This document shows positions 18,074 through 27,191 of a stretch of DNA of 64,000 nt, one piece after another (positions within the stretch are counted from its first letter, which is position 1; every line of letters begins with the position of its first letter). The position numbers and the translations under genes are program-made. The notes under the pieces are model-generated. The model made no database searches, had not been told where the DNA came from, and saw nothing but the letters and a program-made list of their open reading frames with translations. This DNA is from Alteromonas sp. ALT199 (lineage in GTDB: Bacteria; Pseudomonadota; Gammaproteobacteria; Enterobacterales; Alteromonadaceae), in assembly GCF_018619335.1 (NCBI RefSeq), contig NZ_JAHHDX010000015.1, forward strand, positions 27,723 through 91,722, in the 5' to 3' direction.

Positions 18074-19285
18074 CTACGAGGTTTTGTTCGCCTCTGTCGC
18101 CATTTCTTGCACTGCAACCAAACCGTCATCTTGCTTGCTTTGTTGCTTCTTATAAAAGCTGCGCAGATATAGTCTTCGCCATACTGCTTCAAATGGCCCT
18201 TGATCGAAATGCTTAGTAATAAAATTCGCCAGCAAAATTTGAATTGCTGTGAGCGCAAGGGTAATTAACATCAAATCGAGCAGCGTCACGGTATAGGCAA
18301 ACTCGGGATAGTAGGCGGGCATAATCACACGAAATAACACAGCTAAAACAATAGATTGTGTTAGGTAGAGAGTAAACGCCACCTTGCCGCAGTTAATAAG
18401 TGACTGATACCACCAGGCGGTTGTATTTTTCACTTTAATTAACAGATGAGCGTAGGCAAAAGCACAGAAAATAGCGGGGATACTGGTGAACATGGGAATA
18501 ACATCTGAGGTTACTTGCTCAAACATTATCTGAGGAATAACAGTAATAACAGATGTTGCTATGGCAATAATGGCCACTTTCTTAAAGACAGCAGAAGAAA
18601 AACCAACGCTAAAGAAACCGCTTCTATAAAGGTAGGCACCAAACATCATAAGCCCCATCGACTGCCACAGCATGGAAAAAGGTGCTGCAATAACGGTAGC
18701 AAGAACAAAAGAAGCTTGAACACCAATTTGGAACAAATAACTACTTTGCCATTCCATAACCTCTTTGGCGTAAGCTTCGCTAGACCTAAGGGGAAGTGCG
18801 CCACCATAGTCGTATGAAAGAGTAAGTGCTATGCCAAAAACAAGTATAATGATGCTTCCCACGACGAGATATTTAACGCTTTTCGCGCGAAGCTCTTCTT
18901 GGTCTAGCGTTAAGTGTTTTAGTACAAAATAGGCGCAAAGACTGTAATAAAGCAGTATGTCGCCGCCAAATATAAACACGCCATGTATTAACCCAAATAA
19001 AAATAGCCATTTAAGCCGAGATTTAGAAAAGTCTAAAAAGTTGCGCCCACGCTTTTGGCAAGCATCAAATTGAATAGCCAAACCTGCTCCAAACAGCAGG
19101 CAGAATAATGTACGAAATCTACCATCTAAGAAAAGCGCGCTAACTGTCGAGATAATCTCATCGGACAAAAGTGATTCTTCAAAAAACGCGTAGCCAGTGT
19201 AAAAATTTTGATGGTATGCAATGTTTAAAAACAGTATGCCAAGGATTGCTAAGCCTCTAATGGCATCTATCGATTGAATTCGCAT
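18074..19285 (-). CDS. DUF418 family (YeiB-like) multi-pass membrane protein
   Basis: A 403-aa inner-membrane protein with about ten hydrophobic segments. The opening RIQSIDAIRGLAILGILFLNI is the DUF418/heparan-alpha-glucosaminide N-acetyltransferase-like family start, and LLFGAGLAIQ plus GLIHGVFIFGGDILLYY are characteristic. The C-terminal LYLTQSIV and FEAVWRRLYL blocks complete the DUF418 domain. The function is not established. It sits between the ligase/exonuclease pair and the Lhr helicase and looks like an insertion into the repair cluster; no functional link is evident. Confidence 0.85.
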   Translation of the reverse strand: MRIQSIDAIRGLAILGILFLNIAYHQNFYTGYAFFEESLLSDEIISTVSALFLDGRFRTLFCLLFGAGLAIQFDACQKRGRNFLDFSKSRLKWLFLFGLIHGVFIFGGDILLYYSLCAYFVLKHLTLDQEELRAKSVKYLVVGSIIILVFGIALTLSYDYGGALPLRSSEAYAKEVMEWQSSYLFQIGVQASFVLATVIAAPFSMLWQSMGLMMFGAYLYRSGFFSVGFSSAVFKKVAIIAIATSVITVIPQIMFEQVTSDVIPMFTSIPAIFCAFAYAHLLIKVKNTTAWWYQSLINCGKVAFTLYLTQSIVLAVLFRVIMPAYYPEFAYTVTLLDLMLITLALTAIQILLANFITKHFDQGPFEAVWRRLYLRSFYKKQQSKQDDGLVAVQEMATEANKTS

Positions 19286-19544
19286 TTACGTTCCTTGTAG
19301 TCACATGTTGTTGTGTAGCGAGTGTAGTGTATTCGTTTTCGTGGTGTCGATGTAAATAATGTATCCAAACATTAATTAACGACACATGTCTTAAATTACA
19401 GTAGAGGGCCAATGTTTCAAGGAGGTTGAGCTTTCATTGACACTTAGAGATTAATTGAAAATCCCATTAAGAATGGCGTTGGTATATATAAACTTAACTA
19501 AGGATTTGGCGTATAAAGCGAAAAAGGCATAACAGATACTGTAA

Positions 19545-22043
19545 ATGACATTACTACCTCCCGCTTTCGCTAAGTGGTTTACGCAAAAAGGCTGGCAACT
19601 ACGTGATTATCAGCACACTATGTTGGTGGAAAAAGATAAACATGACTGTACGTTACTTATAGCGCCAACAGGGGCGGGTAAAACTCTGTCAGGTTTTCTG
19701 CCGAGTTTGGTAGAGCTTAGTGACCTAAACGAGAATAATACGTCGGCTGAAAGCAAGAGTAAGCAGAGTGGGTTTACTGGTTTGCATACCTTGTACATTT
19801 CTCCACTTAAAGCGTTAACCCAAGATATTCATCGCAACCTGTTACAGCCTATCGAGGAAATGGCACTGCCTATCACTGCGGAAACCCGTACTGGTGATAC
19901 GCCTTCTCATAAGCGTCAGCGACAGCGTAAAAAGCCGCCTAATATTCTACTTACTACCCCGGAATCCCTCATGCTGATGTTAAGTTACGCCGATGCCGAT
20001 AAGCTTTTCGGCAAGCTAAAACGCGTGATCATCGATGAAACTCACAGTTTAATGGCTAATAAGCGCGGCGACTTTTTATCACTCGCCCTAGCACGGTTAA
20101 GCGTGCTTTCACCAAGCTGTAAACGCATAGGTTTGTCAGCGACAGTAGCATTTCCCGAGACTTTGGGCGCGTGGCTAGCGGGCAGTGACAGTGTTGCCAA
20201 TATCATCAAAGTAAAAGCGGGAGAAAAGCCAAAAGTTGAAATGCTGCACTCTAAAGCGCGCATGCCTTTTGGCGGCTTTATGGCCCGTTACGCCATTGAT
20301 GATATCTATGAGGCGATAGAAAATGCGCAGACCACGCTGGTTTTTGTCAATACCCGTGCTCAGTCCGAGCTTCTATTTCAAATGCTGTGGGAAGCAAACA
20401 AGGCTGCGCTCCCGATTGCACTTTATCACGGCAGTTTAAGCAAAGAGCAAAGGCGAAAAACCGAAGCCATGATGGCAAGTGGTATGCTAAGAGCAATTGT
20501 GTGTACTTCTGCGTTAGAACTAGGTATCGACTGGGGCGATGTAGATAAGGTCATTCAAGTAGGTGCGCCTAAAGGGGTAAGCAGGCTGCTGCAAAGGATA
20601 GGGCGAGCGAACCACAGGTTAGATGAGCCTAGCGAAGCGTTACTTGTACCAGCAAACCGTTTTGAAGCGCTAGAATGCCAAGCGGCCATTACGGCTATTG
20701 AAAAAGGTGAACTTGATGGCGAAAGCCCTCAGCCAGGCGCCCTAGATATCATTCCGCAGTTTATCTTGAACTGTTTATGTAGCAAAGCTGATAGCCCAGA
20801 TGCCTTGTATCAAGAGATACTTACCGCTACGCCTTATCAAGGGTTAGACAAAGACGATTTCGACAAGCTGTGGCGCTTTACGCAAGACGGAGGCAGTGCC
20901 CTTAATGCGTATGAACGATATCAGCGTTTAACGCAAAACGACGATGGCACTTTTGCGCCTGCAAATCAGCGAGTTATACAAAGACACAGGCAAAACATAG
21001 GCACAATCGTTGAGGCAGGGCGTTTAAAGGTAAAGCGCATTAGAAGGGGAAACCAAGGCAAGATCATTGGCGAGGTAGAAGAGTACTTCGCCCAGCAGTT
21101 AACGCCTGGAGATACCTTTTATTTCGGCGGAGAAACACTGCGCTTTGAAGCTATCCGCGACATGCAGCTTCACGCCAAGTCGGCAAAAGCCAAAGAGCCT
21201 AAAATACCAAGCTACGCAGGCGGTCAAATGCCGCTATCTACCTATCTAGCAGAAGGGGTACGGGCTATCTTGGCCAGTCAAAAAACCTGGAAGGCACTGC
21301 CCGCACAGGTACAAGAGTGGCTGAAGCTTCAGCAGGCGTTCTCTCAGCTACCTAGCCCTGAAAAGGTGCTGGTGGAGCAGTTTCCATTTAGGCAGGCGCA
21401 TTATACCTTGTACTACACCTTCGACGGACGCAAAGCGAACCAAACCTTAGGTATGTTATTAACACGGCGAATGGAAAAAATGGGCATTAAGCCTTTAAGC
21501 TTCAGCGTGACTGATTATGGTTTATCGGTAGCATCAGTGAACGCCATCACCCAAGGGCAATTACAGCAGCTGTTTCAGCCGGATATTCTAGGCGACGAGT
21601 TAGAAGATTGGATGTTACAAGCGCCAATGCTAAAGCGTTCGTTCAGACAAGTAGCGGTGGTGAGTGGGCTTACTGAACAGCGTTATCACGCCAGTCAAAA
21701 AACCATGAAGCAAGTAACGTTTTCTACCGACCTTATTTACGATACATTGCGAGAGCACGACCGGGACCATATATTACTTAAAGTAGCGCGTGCTGATGCT
21801 GAGCGTGAACTACTAGACTTACGGCGGCTCGCTAACTTACTGATTCGCTATGTAGATTCAGCAACATTAGTGAACCTTGAAAAACCCTCTCCCATGGCCA
21901 TACCTATTGTGCTTGATGTACGCAGTGAGCAAGTAAAAGGCGCTGGGGCACAGGCCATCATCGAGCAGGCTGATTTGTATGCGGAAGCTGAAACCATGTT
22001 AGATGAAGTTCGCGCACTACTCTCAGGGACTAGCGTTGAATAG
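19545..22043 (+). CDS. Ligase-associated DEXH-box DNA helicase (Lhr-like)
   Basis: An 832-aa superfamily-2 helicase, shorter than full-length Lhr and typical of the ligase-associated Lhr-core group. The motifs are visible in order: Q-like DYQHTML, Walker A APTGAGKT (residues 40-47), motif Ia YISPLKALTQDI, DEXH box IIDETHSL, motif III LSATV, motif V LELGIDWGDVDKVIQVG, and motif VI QRIGRANHR. The C-terminal half matches the winged-helix and Lhr-specific beta-barrel region. The metallophosphoesterase PdeM follows on the same strand. In Mycobacterium and Pseudomonas this set acts in DNA damage repair. Confidence 0.93.
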   Translation: MTLLPPAFAKWFTQKGWQLRDYQHTMLVEKDKHDCTLLIAPTGAGKTLSGFLPSLVELSDLNENNTSAESKSKQSGFTGLHTLYISPLKALTQDIHRNLLQPIEEMALPITAETRTGDTPSHKRQRQRKKPPNILLTTPESLMLMLSYADADKLFGKLKRVIIDETHSLMANKRGDFLSLALARLSVLSPSCKRIGLSATVAFPETLGAWLAGSDSVANIIKVKAGEKPKVEMLHSKARMPFGGFMARYAIDDIYEAIENAQTTLVFVNTRAQSELLFQMLWEANKAALPIALYHGSLSKEQRRKTEAMMASGMLRAIVCTSALELGIDWGDVDKVIQVGAPKGVSRLLQRIGRANHRLDEPSEALLVPANRFEALECQAAITAIEKGELDGESPQPGALDIIPQFILNCLCSKADSPDALYQEILTATPYQGLDKDDFDKLWRFTQDGGSALNAYERYQRLTQNDDGTFAPANQRVIQRHRQNIGTIVEAGRLKVKRIRRGNQGKIIGEVEEYFAQQLTPGDTFYFGGETLRFEAIRDMQLHAKSAKAKEPKIPSYAGGQMPLSTYLAEGVRAILASQKTWKALPAQVQEWLKLQQAFSQLPSPEKVLVEQFPFRQAHYTLYYTFDGRKANQTLGMLLTRRMEKMGIKPLSFSVTDYGLSVASVNAITQGQLQQLFQPDILGDELEDWMLQAPMLKRSFRQVAVVSGLTEQRYHASQKTMKQVTFSTDLIYDTLREHDRDHILLKVARADAERELLDLRRLANLLIRYVDSATLVNLEKPSPMAIPIVLDVRSEQVKGAGAQAIIEQADLYAEAETMLDEVRALLSGTSVE

Positions 22044-22177
22044 GGTAGGACTAAACAGAATAATTAAACTTCGCTTTCCCATATTGTCGATGTACCTCAC
22101 GCCAAATGCTTTACTTAATAAAGATTTGCGGTAAGTCCGTTGAACAGAAAAGCTTAATAGTATTTCGCTAAATAAAC

Positions 22178-22936
22178 GTGCAGCGTTACTCAGGTACTAA
22201 AAACTCACAAACGAAAAATAAAGAGGATAATTTGGCAATAACCGACGCGTGGCTGACTGAAAAAGTCAGTCAGCGGCATATCACTATTACGAAATATGCA
22301 GACTACCTGTGGTTATTAGACGCACGTGGTGTGGCGTATTTACCCGCATGCGACTGGCTGATTGTCTCTGATCTTCACCTAGAAAAAGGCAGCTATTTAC
22401 GCAGTTATGCGAACCCCTTACCCAGCTTAGATTCCACCGCCACACTCAAACGTCTGGAAAGTATTATCGATGATTACAAACCTTTGCGAGTAATCAGCTT
22501 AGGGGACAGTTTTCACGACAAGCATAGTATGTCTCGTATGACTAATAAGGACCGTCAGCATTTATGTAGGCTTGTTGATAACGTCAATGAATGGATGTGG
22601 GTAGAAGGCAACCATGACCCAGATTTGCCTGAGGGCATTCCAGGCACGCCATGTTTTGAAGTAGTGCTAGATAATATGGTATTCAGGCATGAGCCGGAAT
22701 TAAACGAAAAGCGAGCGCAAGTTATCGGTCACTATCACCCTAAAAAGCGGACCACCATTACACGCCGTCGTTACTCTGGCAAATGCTTTACTAACAAAGA
22801 AAACTTATTTGTCATGCCCGCTTTCGGGCAATTCACCGGCGGGTTAGACATAGACGAAGATGTAATGCTAGCGCTTCTTCCCAAGCCGACCCGTCAGGTT
22901 TTCATGCTCTGTGACGGCATTATCTTCAAGATATAG
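22178..22936 (+). CDS. pdeM: Ligase-associated DNA damage response metallophosphoesterase PdeM
   Basis: A calcineurin-like phosphoesterase. The metal-binding motifs are SDLHLEKG, SLGDSFHD, EGNHDPD and GHYHPK, in the order expected for dinuclear-metal nucleases/phosphodiesterases, with the PdeM-specific spacing and LP(S)LDSTATLKRLE segment. From GTG 22178 the product is 252 aa. An alternative start is TTG 22232, directly behind AAGAGGA, which would remove 18 polar residues that the family usually lacks; I consider it at least as likely. It is the last member of the ligase-associated repair set, 134 bases after the helicase. Confidence 0.88.
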   Translation: MQRYSGTKNSQTKNKEDNLAITDAWLTEKVSQRHITITKYADYLWLLDARGVAYLPACDWLIVSDLHLEKGSYLRSYANPLPSLDSTATLKRLESIIDDYKPLRVISLGDSFHDKHSMSRMTNKDRQHLCRLVDNVNEWMWVEGNHDPDLPEGIPGTPCFEVVLDNMVFRHEPELNEKRAQVIGHYHPKKRTTITRRRYSGKCFTNKENLFVMPAFGQFTGGLDIDEDVMLALLPKPTRQVFMLCDGIIFKI

Positions 22937-22947
22937 CCCACCAAAAA

Positions 22948-23061
22948 TGGGGTCAGAGTACATTTCCCCTTTAGCAGAATTGAGATGGGGTCAGAGAATT
23001 GAGATGGGGTCAGAGTACATTTCACAGTTATCGCTGCTTCGAAAAAATGTACTCTGACCCC
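22948..23061. repeat. Cluster of GGGGTCAGAGTACATTT repeats with one inverted copy
   Basis: Complete copies of TGGGGTCAGAGTACATTT occur at 22948-22965 and 23005-23022, a partial copy (TGGGGTCAGAG) at 22986-22996, and the reverse complement AAATGTACTCTGACCCC at 23045-23061. A 19-base unit AGAATTGAGATGGGGTCAG is tandemly duplicated at 22976-22994 and 22995-23013. The third copy and the inverted copy can form a hairpin with a loop of about 22 bases between pdeM and aguB. From memory, this core is a dispersed short repeat in many gammaproteobacteria, probably REP/RAYT-linked; no transposase is present here. Confidence 0.8.
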
Positions 23062-23071
23062 TTTATTTGGG

Positions 23072-23965
23072 TTAGTCGCGCCAGCGTTTGGTCAATTCGT
23101 CGTAGGCGTCTATGCGGCGGTCACGGAAGTAAGGCCAAATGCGCTTAACCTGTTCGGTACGTTCCATATCAAGCTCAACTGATAGCGTGGTTTCACCTTC
23201 AGCTTCGGCTTTTGCCAAAATCTCGCCCTGCGGGCCTGCAACAAAGCTTTGCCCCCAAAACTGAATGCCTGGGTCGCCTTTAACAGGTGATGCTTCAAAA
23301 CCAGTGCGGTTCGCCACAATTACTGGTACTGAGTTTGCCACAGCATGAGAGCGCTGGATGGTTTCCCATGCGCCATGCTGACGGGTACGCTCTTCTTCGG
23401 TGTCAGTTAAGTCCCAGCCAATAGCCGTAGGGTAGAACAACAAGTCTGCACCTGCCATTGCCATTAGGCGTGCCGCTTCTGGGTACCATTGATCCCAACA
23501 TACCAAGACGCCAAGCTTACCTACGCTAGTTTCAATAGGCGTGAAGCCCATATCGCCCGGCGTGAAATAAAACTTCTCGTAAAAACCCGGGTCGTCAGGA
23601 ATGTGCATTTTACGGTATTTACCCGCAATTTCTTTACTGCGGTCGAACACTACGGCGGTGTTGTGATACAAACCTGAACCGCGCTTTTCAAAAAGCGACG
23701 TCACTAAAACGATATTGTGCTTTTCAGCGAGTTCACCAAAAAAGTCTGTTGCTGGACCTGGTATTGGTTCAGCCAAATCAAAGGCGTCAGTATCTTCTTG
23801 CTGGCAAAAATACAAGGTGCTGTGCAGCTCTTGAAGCAAAATACACTCGCAACCTTCAGCTGCTAATTTGGCAACTTGCTCGGCACTTTTATTCCAGTTC
23901 GTTGCTTTGTCGTTGTCGGCAACGGCCTGTTGTACCAGACCAACTTTTAGCTTAGCTGGGCGCAT
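23072..23965 (-). CDS. aguB: N-carbamoylputrescine amidase
   Basis: A nitrilase-superfamily amidohydrolase that converts N-carbamoylputrescine to putrescine, CO2 and NH3. The 297-aa length and catalytic triad are standard: Glu46 in LLQELHST, Lys119 in KYRKMHIPDDPGFYEKFYF and Cys156 in VCWDQWYPEAARL. The IPDDPGFYEK loop is typical of AguB rather than other nitrilases. The start (ATG 23963-23965) lies inside the end of aguA (14-base overlap), so the two are translationally coupled, as in other bacterial arginine decarboxylase-derived polyamine routes. Confidence 0.94.
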   Translation of the reverse strand: MRPAKLKVGLVQQAVADNDKATNWNKSAEQVAKLAAEGCECILLQELHSTLYFCQQEDTDAFDLAEPIPGPATDFFGELAEKHNIVLVTSLFEKRGSGLYHNTAVVFDRSKEIAGKYRKMHIPDDPGFYEKFYFTPGDMGFTPIETSVGKLGVLVCWDQWYPEAARLMAMAGADLLFYPTAIGWDLTDTEEERTRQHGAWETIQRSHAVANSVPVIVANRTGFEASPVKGDPGIQFWGQSFVAGPQGEILAKAEAEGETTLSVELDMERTEQVKRIWPYFRDRRIDAYDELTKRWRD

Positions 23966-25016
23966 GTAATGACACTCCTTTCTTTAAGGTGGTGATAATC
24001 GAATCTTTTAACGTATTTGTGGGTACTTGCATAGAAATACAATGCAAGCTGCCGTATTGTCTTACGAGTACACTACAATCAATTGGTTCAACAATATGAT
24101 TGGGATGTGCTTTTTGCACCGTCTCAATAGCTTCGGCATCTTCTTCTTCACCGTATACGGGCAACAAAATAGCTTTATTACAAATTAAGTAATTGGCATA
24201 GGAGGCAGGTAGGCGATCTCCTTCATCGTTTACTATATGAGGCAGCGGTAAATGAAATTGTTCATGCTCTGGCAGTTCAAGGGCGCACTCGTCACATAAC
24301 GCTTTCAACCCTTCAAAGTGACTATCATTAGGGCGGTTGTTACACGCCTGAATTACCAAGCCTTTATTCGGTGTAAAACGTACTAAAGTATCAATGTGAC
24401 CATCTGTATCATCACCCTCTAAATGCCCATGCTGCAATATAGTGACCTTGCTGCAGCCCAGCATGTCTTTAAATGCATCTTCGTAAGCACTGAGCGACAT
24501 ATCGCCATTTCGCTCAGGGTTAAGTAAACACTGTGCCGTACTTAATAAGTGTCCGTTTTCGTCGATTTCCAACGCGCCGCCTTCTGCCACAATCGGACTG
24601 CTGCGAAGCACAGATTTGCACATGGCGGCGAGATAACGCTGATTAGCAAGGTTATCCTCAGAAGCGTTAAACTTGTTACCCCAACCGTTAAAACGAAATT
24701 CTACTGGCGAGCCGTTACCTTCGTTGTCTTTACACGTTATAAAGCTGTAATCGCGCATCCAGGTATCATTAAACGAGGCGGGAACGATAAGCACTTGAGC
24801 ATTTTCGGATAAACGGGGTTTAAGGTCGTCCACGTCACTTGGCGCGCATAATAAAATGACACCCGCGTTATTGCGATTCACTGCTGCAATTGCATTCAGG
24901 TAGGTCGCTCTTGCTTCTTCCAACCATGGAGCCCAATCGGTTTGTGCGTGCGGCCATGCCAACATCACAGCATCAATGTCGTGCCATTCTGGCGCCATAA
25001 TACGGTTGCCGAGCAT
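23952..25016 (-). CDS. aguA: Agmatine deiminase
   Basis: A peptidylarginine-deiminase-fold enzyme that hydrolyses agmatine to N-carbamoylputrescine and NH3. The 354-aa protein shows APEWHDIDAVMLAWPH, TWMRDYSFI (Asp ligand), EGGALEIDENGHLLST, EGDDTDGHIDTLVRF (catalytic His/Asp) and the C-terminal nucleophile Cys326 in GSLHCISMQVP. The usual GGxxHC context is GSLHC here, a small variation. It overlaps aguB by 14 bases. Together they make putrescine from agmatine; no speA is in the window. Confidence 0.94.
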   Translation of the reverse strand: MLGNRIMAPEWHDIDAVMLAWPHAQTDWAPWLEEARATYLNAIAAVNRNNAGVILLCAPSDVDDLKPRLSENAQVLIVPASFNDTWMRDYSFITCKDNEGNGSPVEFRFNGWGNKFNASEDNLANQRYLAAMCKSVLRSSPIVAEGGALEIDENGHLLSTAQCLLNPERNGDMSLSAYEDAFKDMLGCSKVTILQHGHLEGDDTDGHIDTLVRFTPNKGLVIQACNNRPNDSHFEGLKALCDECALELPEHEQFHLPLPHIVNDEGDRLPASYANYLICNKAILLPVYGEEEDAEAIETVQKAHPNHIVEPIDCSVLVRQYGSLHCISMQVPTNTLKDSIITTLKKGVSLHAPS

Positions 25017-25118
25017 AGTAAAATTCCAAGTCGCTTAAAAAAATAGGGAGTGGATTATAGCCATGCCTCGACGAGAGACCAAGGCAAATGGCGATGAAAT
25101 TAATTGACTGTGACGATT

Positions 25119-25152
25119 AGTGGTAGCGCTCGTAAAAGAGACCGCTACCACT
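25119..25152. terminator. Inverted repeat downstream of S9 peptidase gene, possible terminator
   Basis: Ten-base arms AGTGGTAGCG (25119-25128) and CGCTACCACT (25143-25152) form a stable stem 17 bases beyond the stop of the minus-strand peptidase gene. There is no T-run on the minus strand, so termination would be weak or need another factor. Confidence 0.4.
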
Positions 25153-25168
25153 TTATAGGGAGTTTAGC

Positions 25169-27187
25169 CTAGCTTTGTGTCGCTGTAGCGTTGGCTTTTT
25201 TAAGATGTTTACTCAGGAATTTGATAAGCGCATTGTAGTATTTTGCTTCGTCTTCTACATAGTCGAAACCATGCCCTACGTCGTCAAAAACCATCCACTC
25301 ATGCTTAATATTGTTATCTTTCAAGGCAAAGTGCAGGCGATAAGCGTGCTCTATATCAACTACAGTGTCATCGGTACCATGTGCGATAAAAACAGGCTTA
25401 GTGATACCTTTGAATTGATACAAAGGCGAGTATTTAAATAACTCTTCTTTTTGCGTATTAGGGTTACCAATGATCTCGGTTAATATCGTCATAATATCGT
25501 CGTTTTGTACGTCACTTCGCTGAAACTGCAGTGCAAGGTCAGTAACTCCGGCAAATGAGGCAGCGCACTGATACAGTTCAGGAGAGCGAATAATACTGTA
25601 CAATGCCGAGTAACCACCGTAGCTGCCTCCAATAATACAAACATTGTTTGCATCGACTTCATAGTGCGTCTTGGCGTATGACAATGCTTGTTCAATATCA
25701 TCTTCAATAAGGCGTCCCCACTGTTGCATGCCTTGTTGTTTAAATGATTTTCCGTAACCTGACGACCCTCTATAGTTGACTTGTAAAGTTGCGAAACCGG
25801 CATCAACCAGTACTTGAATGCTGCCAGAGTAGTGACGAGAATCATTTACGCCAATAGGGCCGCCATGAGGGATAACAACTAATGGTGGGTTTTGAACCTC
25901 TGGCAATGTAAGAAAGGCTTCCAACCCTACTCCGTCTTCCGACTGAAGTTTCAATAGTGCTGTTTTGCTAAGTTTCTTGTTCGAAAGCCAAGGATATAAA
26001 TCGACTAGGTGAGTAAAAGTGTCACTTTGGCGATTGTAATGGAAGATTTGCTCTGGATTAGCGCTGTCATCTGCAACAAAAAGGATATTATCTCCCGAAG
26101 TGTCCATGTCTATAGCGTAAATACCATCAATTTGAGACATGGTTTTTAGGCGAGTGGTTAGCTCGTTGTAATTATCGGAAAAGTAGAGTTGCTTGCCCAT
26201 TCCTTTTTCAAGGAAAGATACGCCAATAATCTCTTTGGTTTCAGGGTGTCTTATAACGCTTTTTAGATCATAGCTAGGGTGCTCAAATATAATGCCATCA
26301 AACTGTTTATTTTGAATATTAAAGCGTCTTAAATTGATTTTATCGCTGCGATGGTTAGTTAACACGTACAGTTCATCTCCCGACTCACTGCCTCCCACTA
26401 CTTTAACCGCGTCATTTTTATCGCTTTTCCACATTTCCTTATAGCGATATTTACGAGGCTTTGATCCGGTTCTTGCGAAAATTTCGGTTATACCATTAAA
26501 GGTTCTGCTCCCCCCTAATCGCCATCCTTTTGCATCAAATATCCAGTCTTGTAAGTCTGGTCCTGACTTATTCAGTTTGAATTTGCGCCGAAAGTTACTT
26601 TCTTTGATTTTCTTCGACAAATCTAAGTTAAAAAGGTCAACATAGTAGTCGTATTCATCATCATCTTCATAACGAGCAAAAATAGCGTTAGATGGCTTAT
26701 TTGGAAGCGTGTCTACCCAATGACCAGGTTGTGAAATGTATGATAAACGAAACGGCGGATTTGGTGTTTTAGTACGGTCAGCAAACTCAACAATCACATA
26801 ACGATGGAATCGACCGTTGGAGTATTGTTTCAATGAAATAAAATTATCGGAGAGCCATACTAATTCGGCAATGTAATTGAAGTGCCGTTCCCACGACGTT
26901 ATTCTGTTTGAATGCTGAACATGCATTTGTTGACGCTCAAACGTGATAGGGTCATCTTTGGTGCCACGCACTAGATCGTGAATGATTAAATTGTATGAAT
27001 CACTTTTAGGTTCGATATAGGCAATGGCCGTACCGGAAGGGTTTACTGAAAACAGTTTATATTTTGCGTCTTTGAAAAAAGACTCGGTCTGGAATTCAGA
27101 GGCTTTTGGCGTTTCAGCATGAGTATGCGGCGAGCCAAGGGTGAAAAAAAACAGTGAAAGAGTAAGCAGCAGTTTATTAATCGTCAT
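25169..27187 (-). CDS. Exported S9-family prolyl oligopeptidase-like peptidase
   Basis: A 672-aa serine peptidase with a Sec signal peptide (MTINKLLLTLSLFFFTLG, cleavage near HAE). An N-terminal seven-bladed beta-propeller region (about 40-400) is followed by the alpha/beta-hydrolase domain: GGPIGVNDS oxyanion block, nucleophile in GGSYGGYSAL, Asp in HGTDDTVV and His in DVGHGFDY. This is the dipeptidyl/acylaminoacyl-peptidase type found in marine gammaproteobacteria, acting on short peptides in the periplasm or outside the cell. The upstream small exported protein ends 4 bases before it, so they share an operon. Confidence 0.9.
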   Translation of the reverse strand: MTINKLLLTLSLFFFTLGSPHTHAETPKASEFQTESFFKDAKYKLFSVNPSGTAIAYIEPKSDSYNLIIHDLVRGTKDDPITFERQQMHVQHSNRITSWERHFNYIAELVWLSDNFISLKQYSNGRFHRYVIVEFADRTKTPNPPFRLSYISQPGHWVDTLPNKPSNAIFARYEDDDEYDYYVDLFNLDLSKKIKESNFRRKFKLNKSGPDLQDWIFDAKGWRLGGSRTFNGITEIFARTGSKPRKYRYKEMWKSDKNDAVKVVGGSESGDELYVLTNHRSDKINLRRFNIQNKQFDGIIFEHPSYDLKSVIRHPETKEIIGVSFLEKGMGKQLYFSDNYNELTTRLKTMSQIDGIYAIDMDTSGDNILFVADDSANPEQIFHYNRQSDTFTHLVDLYPWLSNKKLSKTALLKLQSEDGVGLEAFLTLPEVQNPPLVVIPHGGPIGVNDSRHYSGSIQVLVDAGFATLQVNYRGSSGYGKSFKQQGMQQWGRLIEDDIEQALSYAKTHYEVDANNVCIIGGSYGGYSALYSIIRSPELYQCAASFAGVTDLALQFQRSDVQNDDIMTILTEIIGNPNTQKEELFKYSPLYQFKGITKPVFIAHGTDDTVVDIEHAYRLHFALKDNNIKHEWMVFDDVGHGFDYVEDEAKYYNALIKFLSKHLKKANATATQS

Positions 27188-27191
27188 TATT

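Noticed and set aside
22948..23061. Possible CRISPR array
   Set aside because: The repeats are few, unequally spaced, partly inverted and partly a 19-base tandem duplication without unique spacers; no cas genes are present.
25119..25152. Classical terminator for the S9 peptidase gene
   Set aside because: The hairpin is good but the minus strand has no following T-run; it was kept only as a low-confidence terminator.
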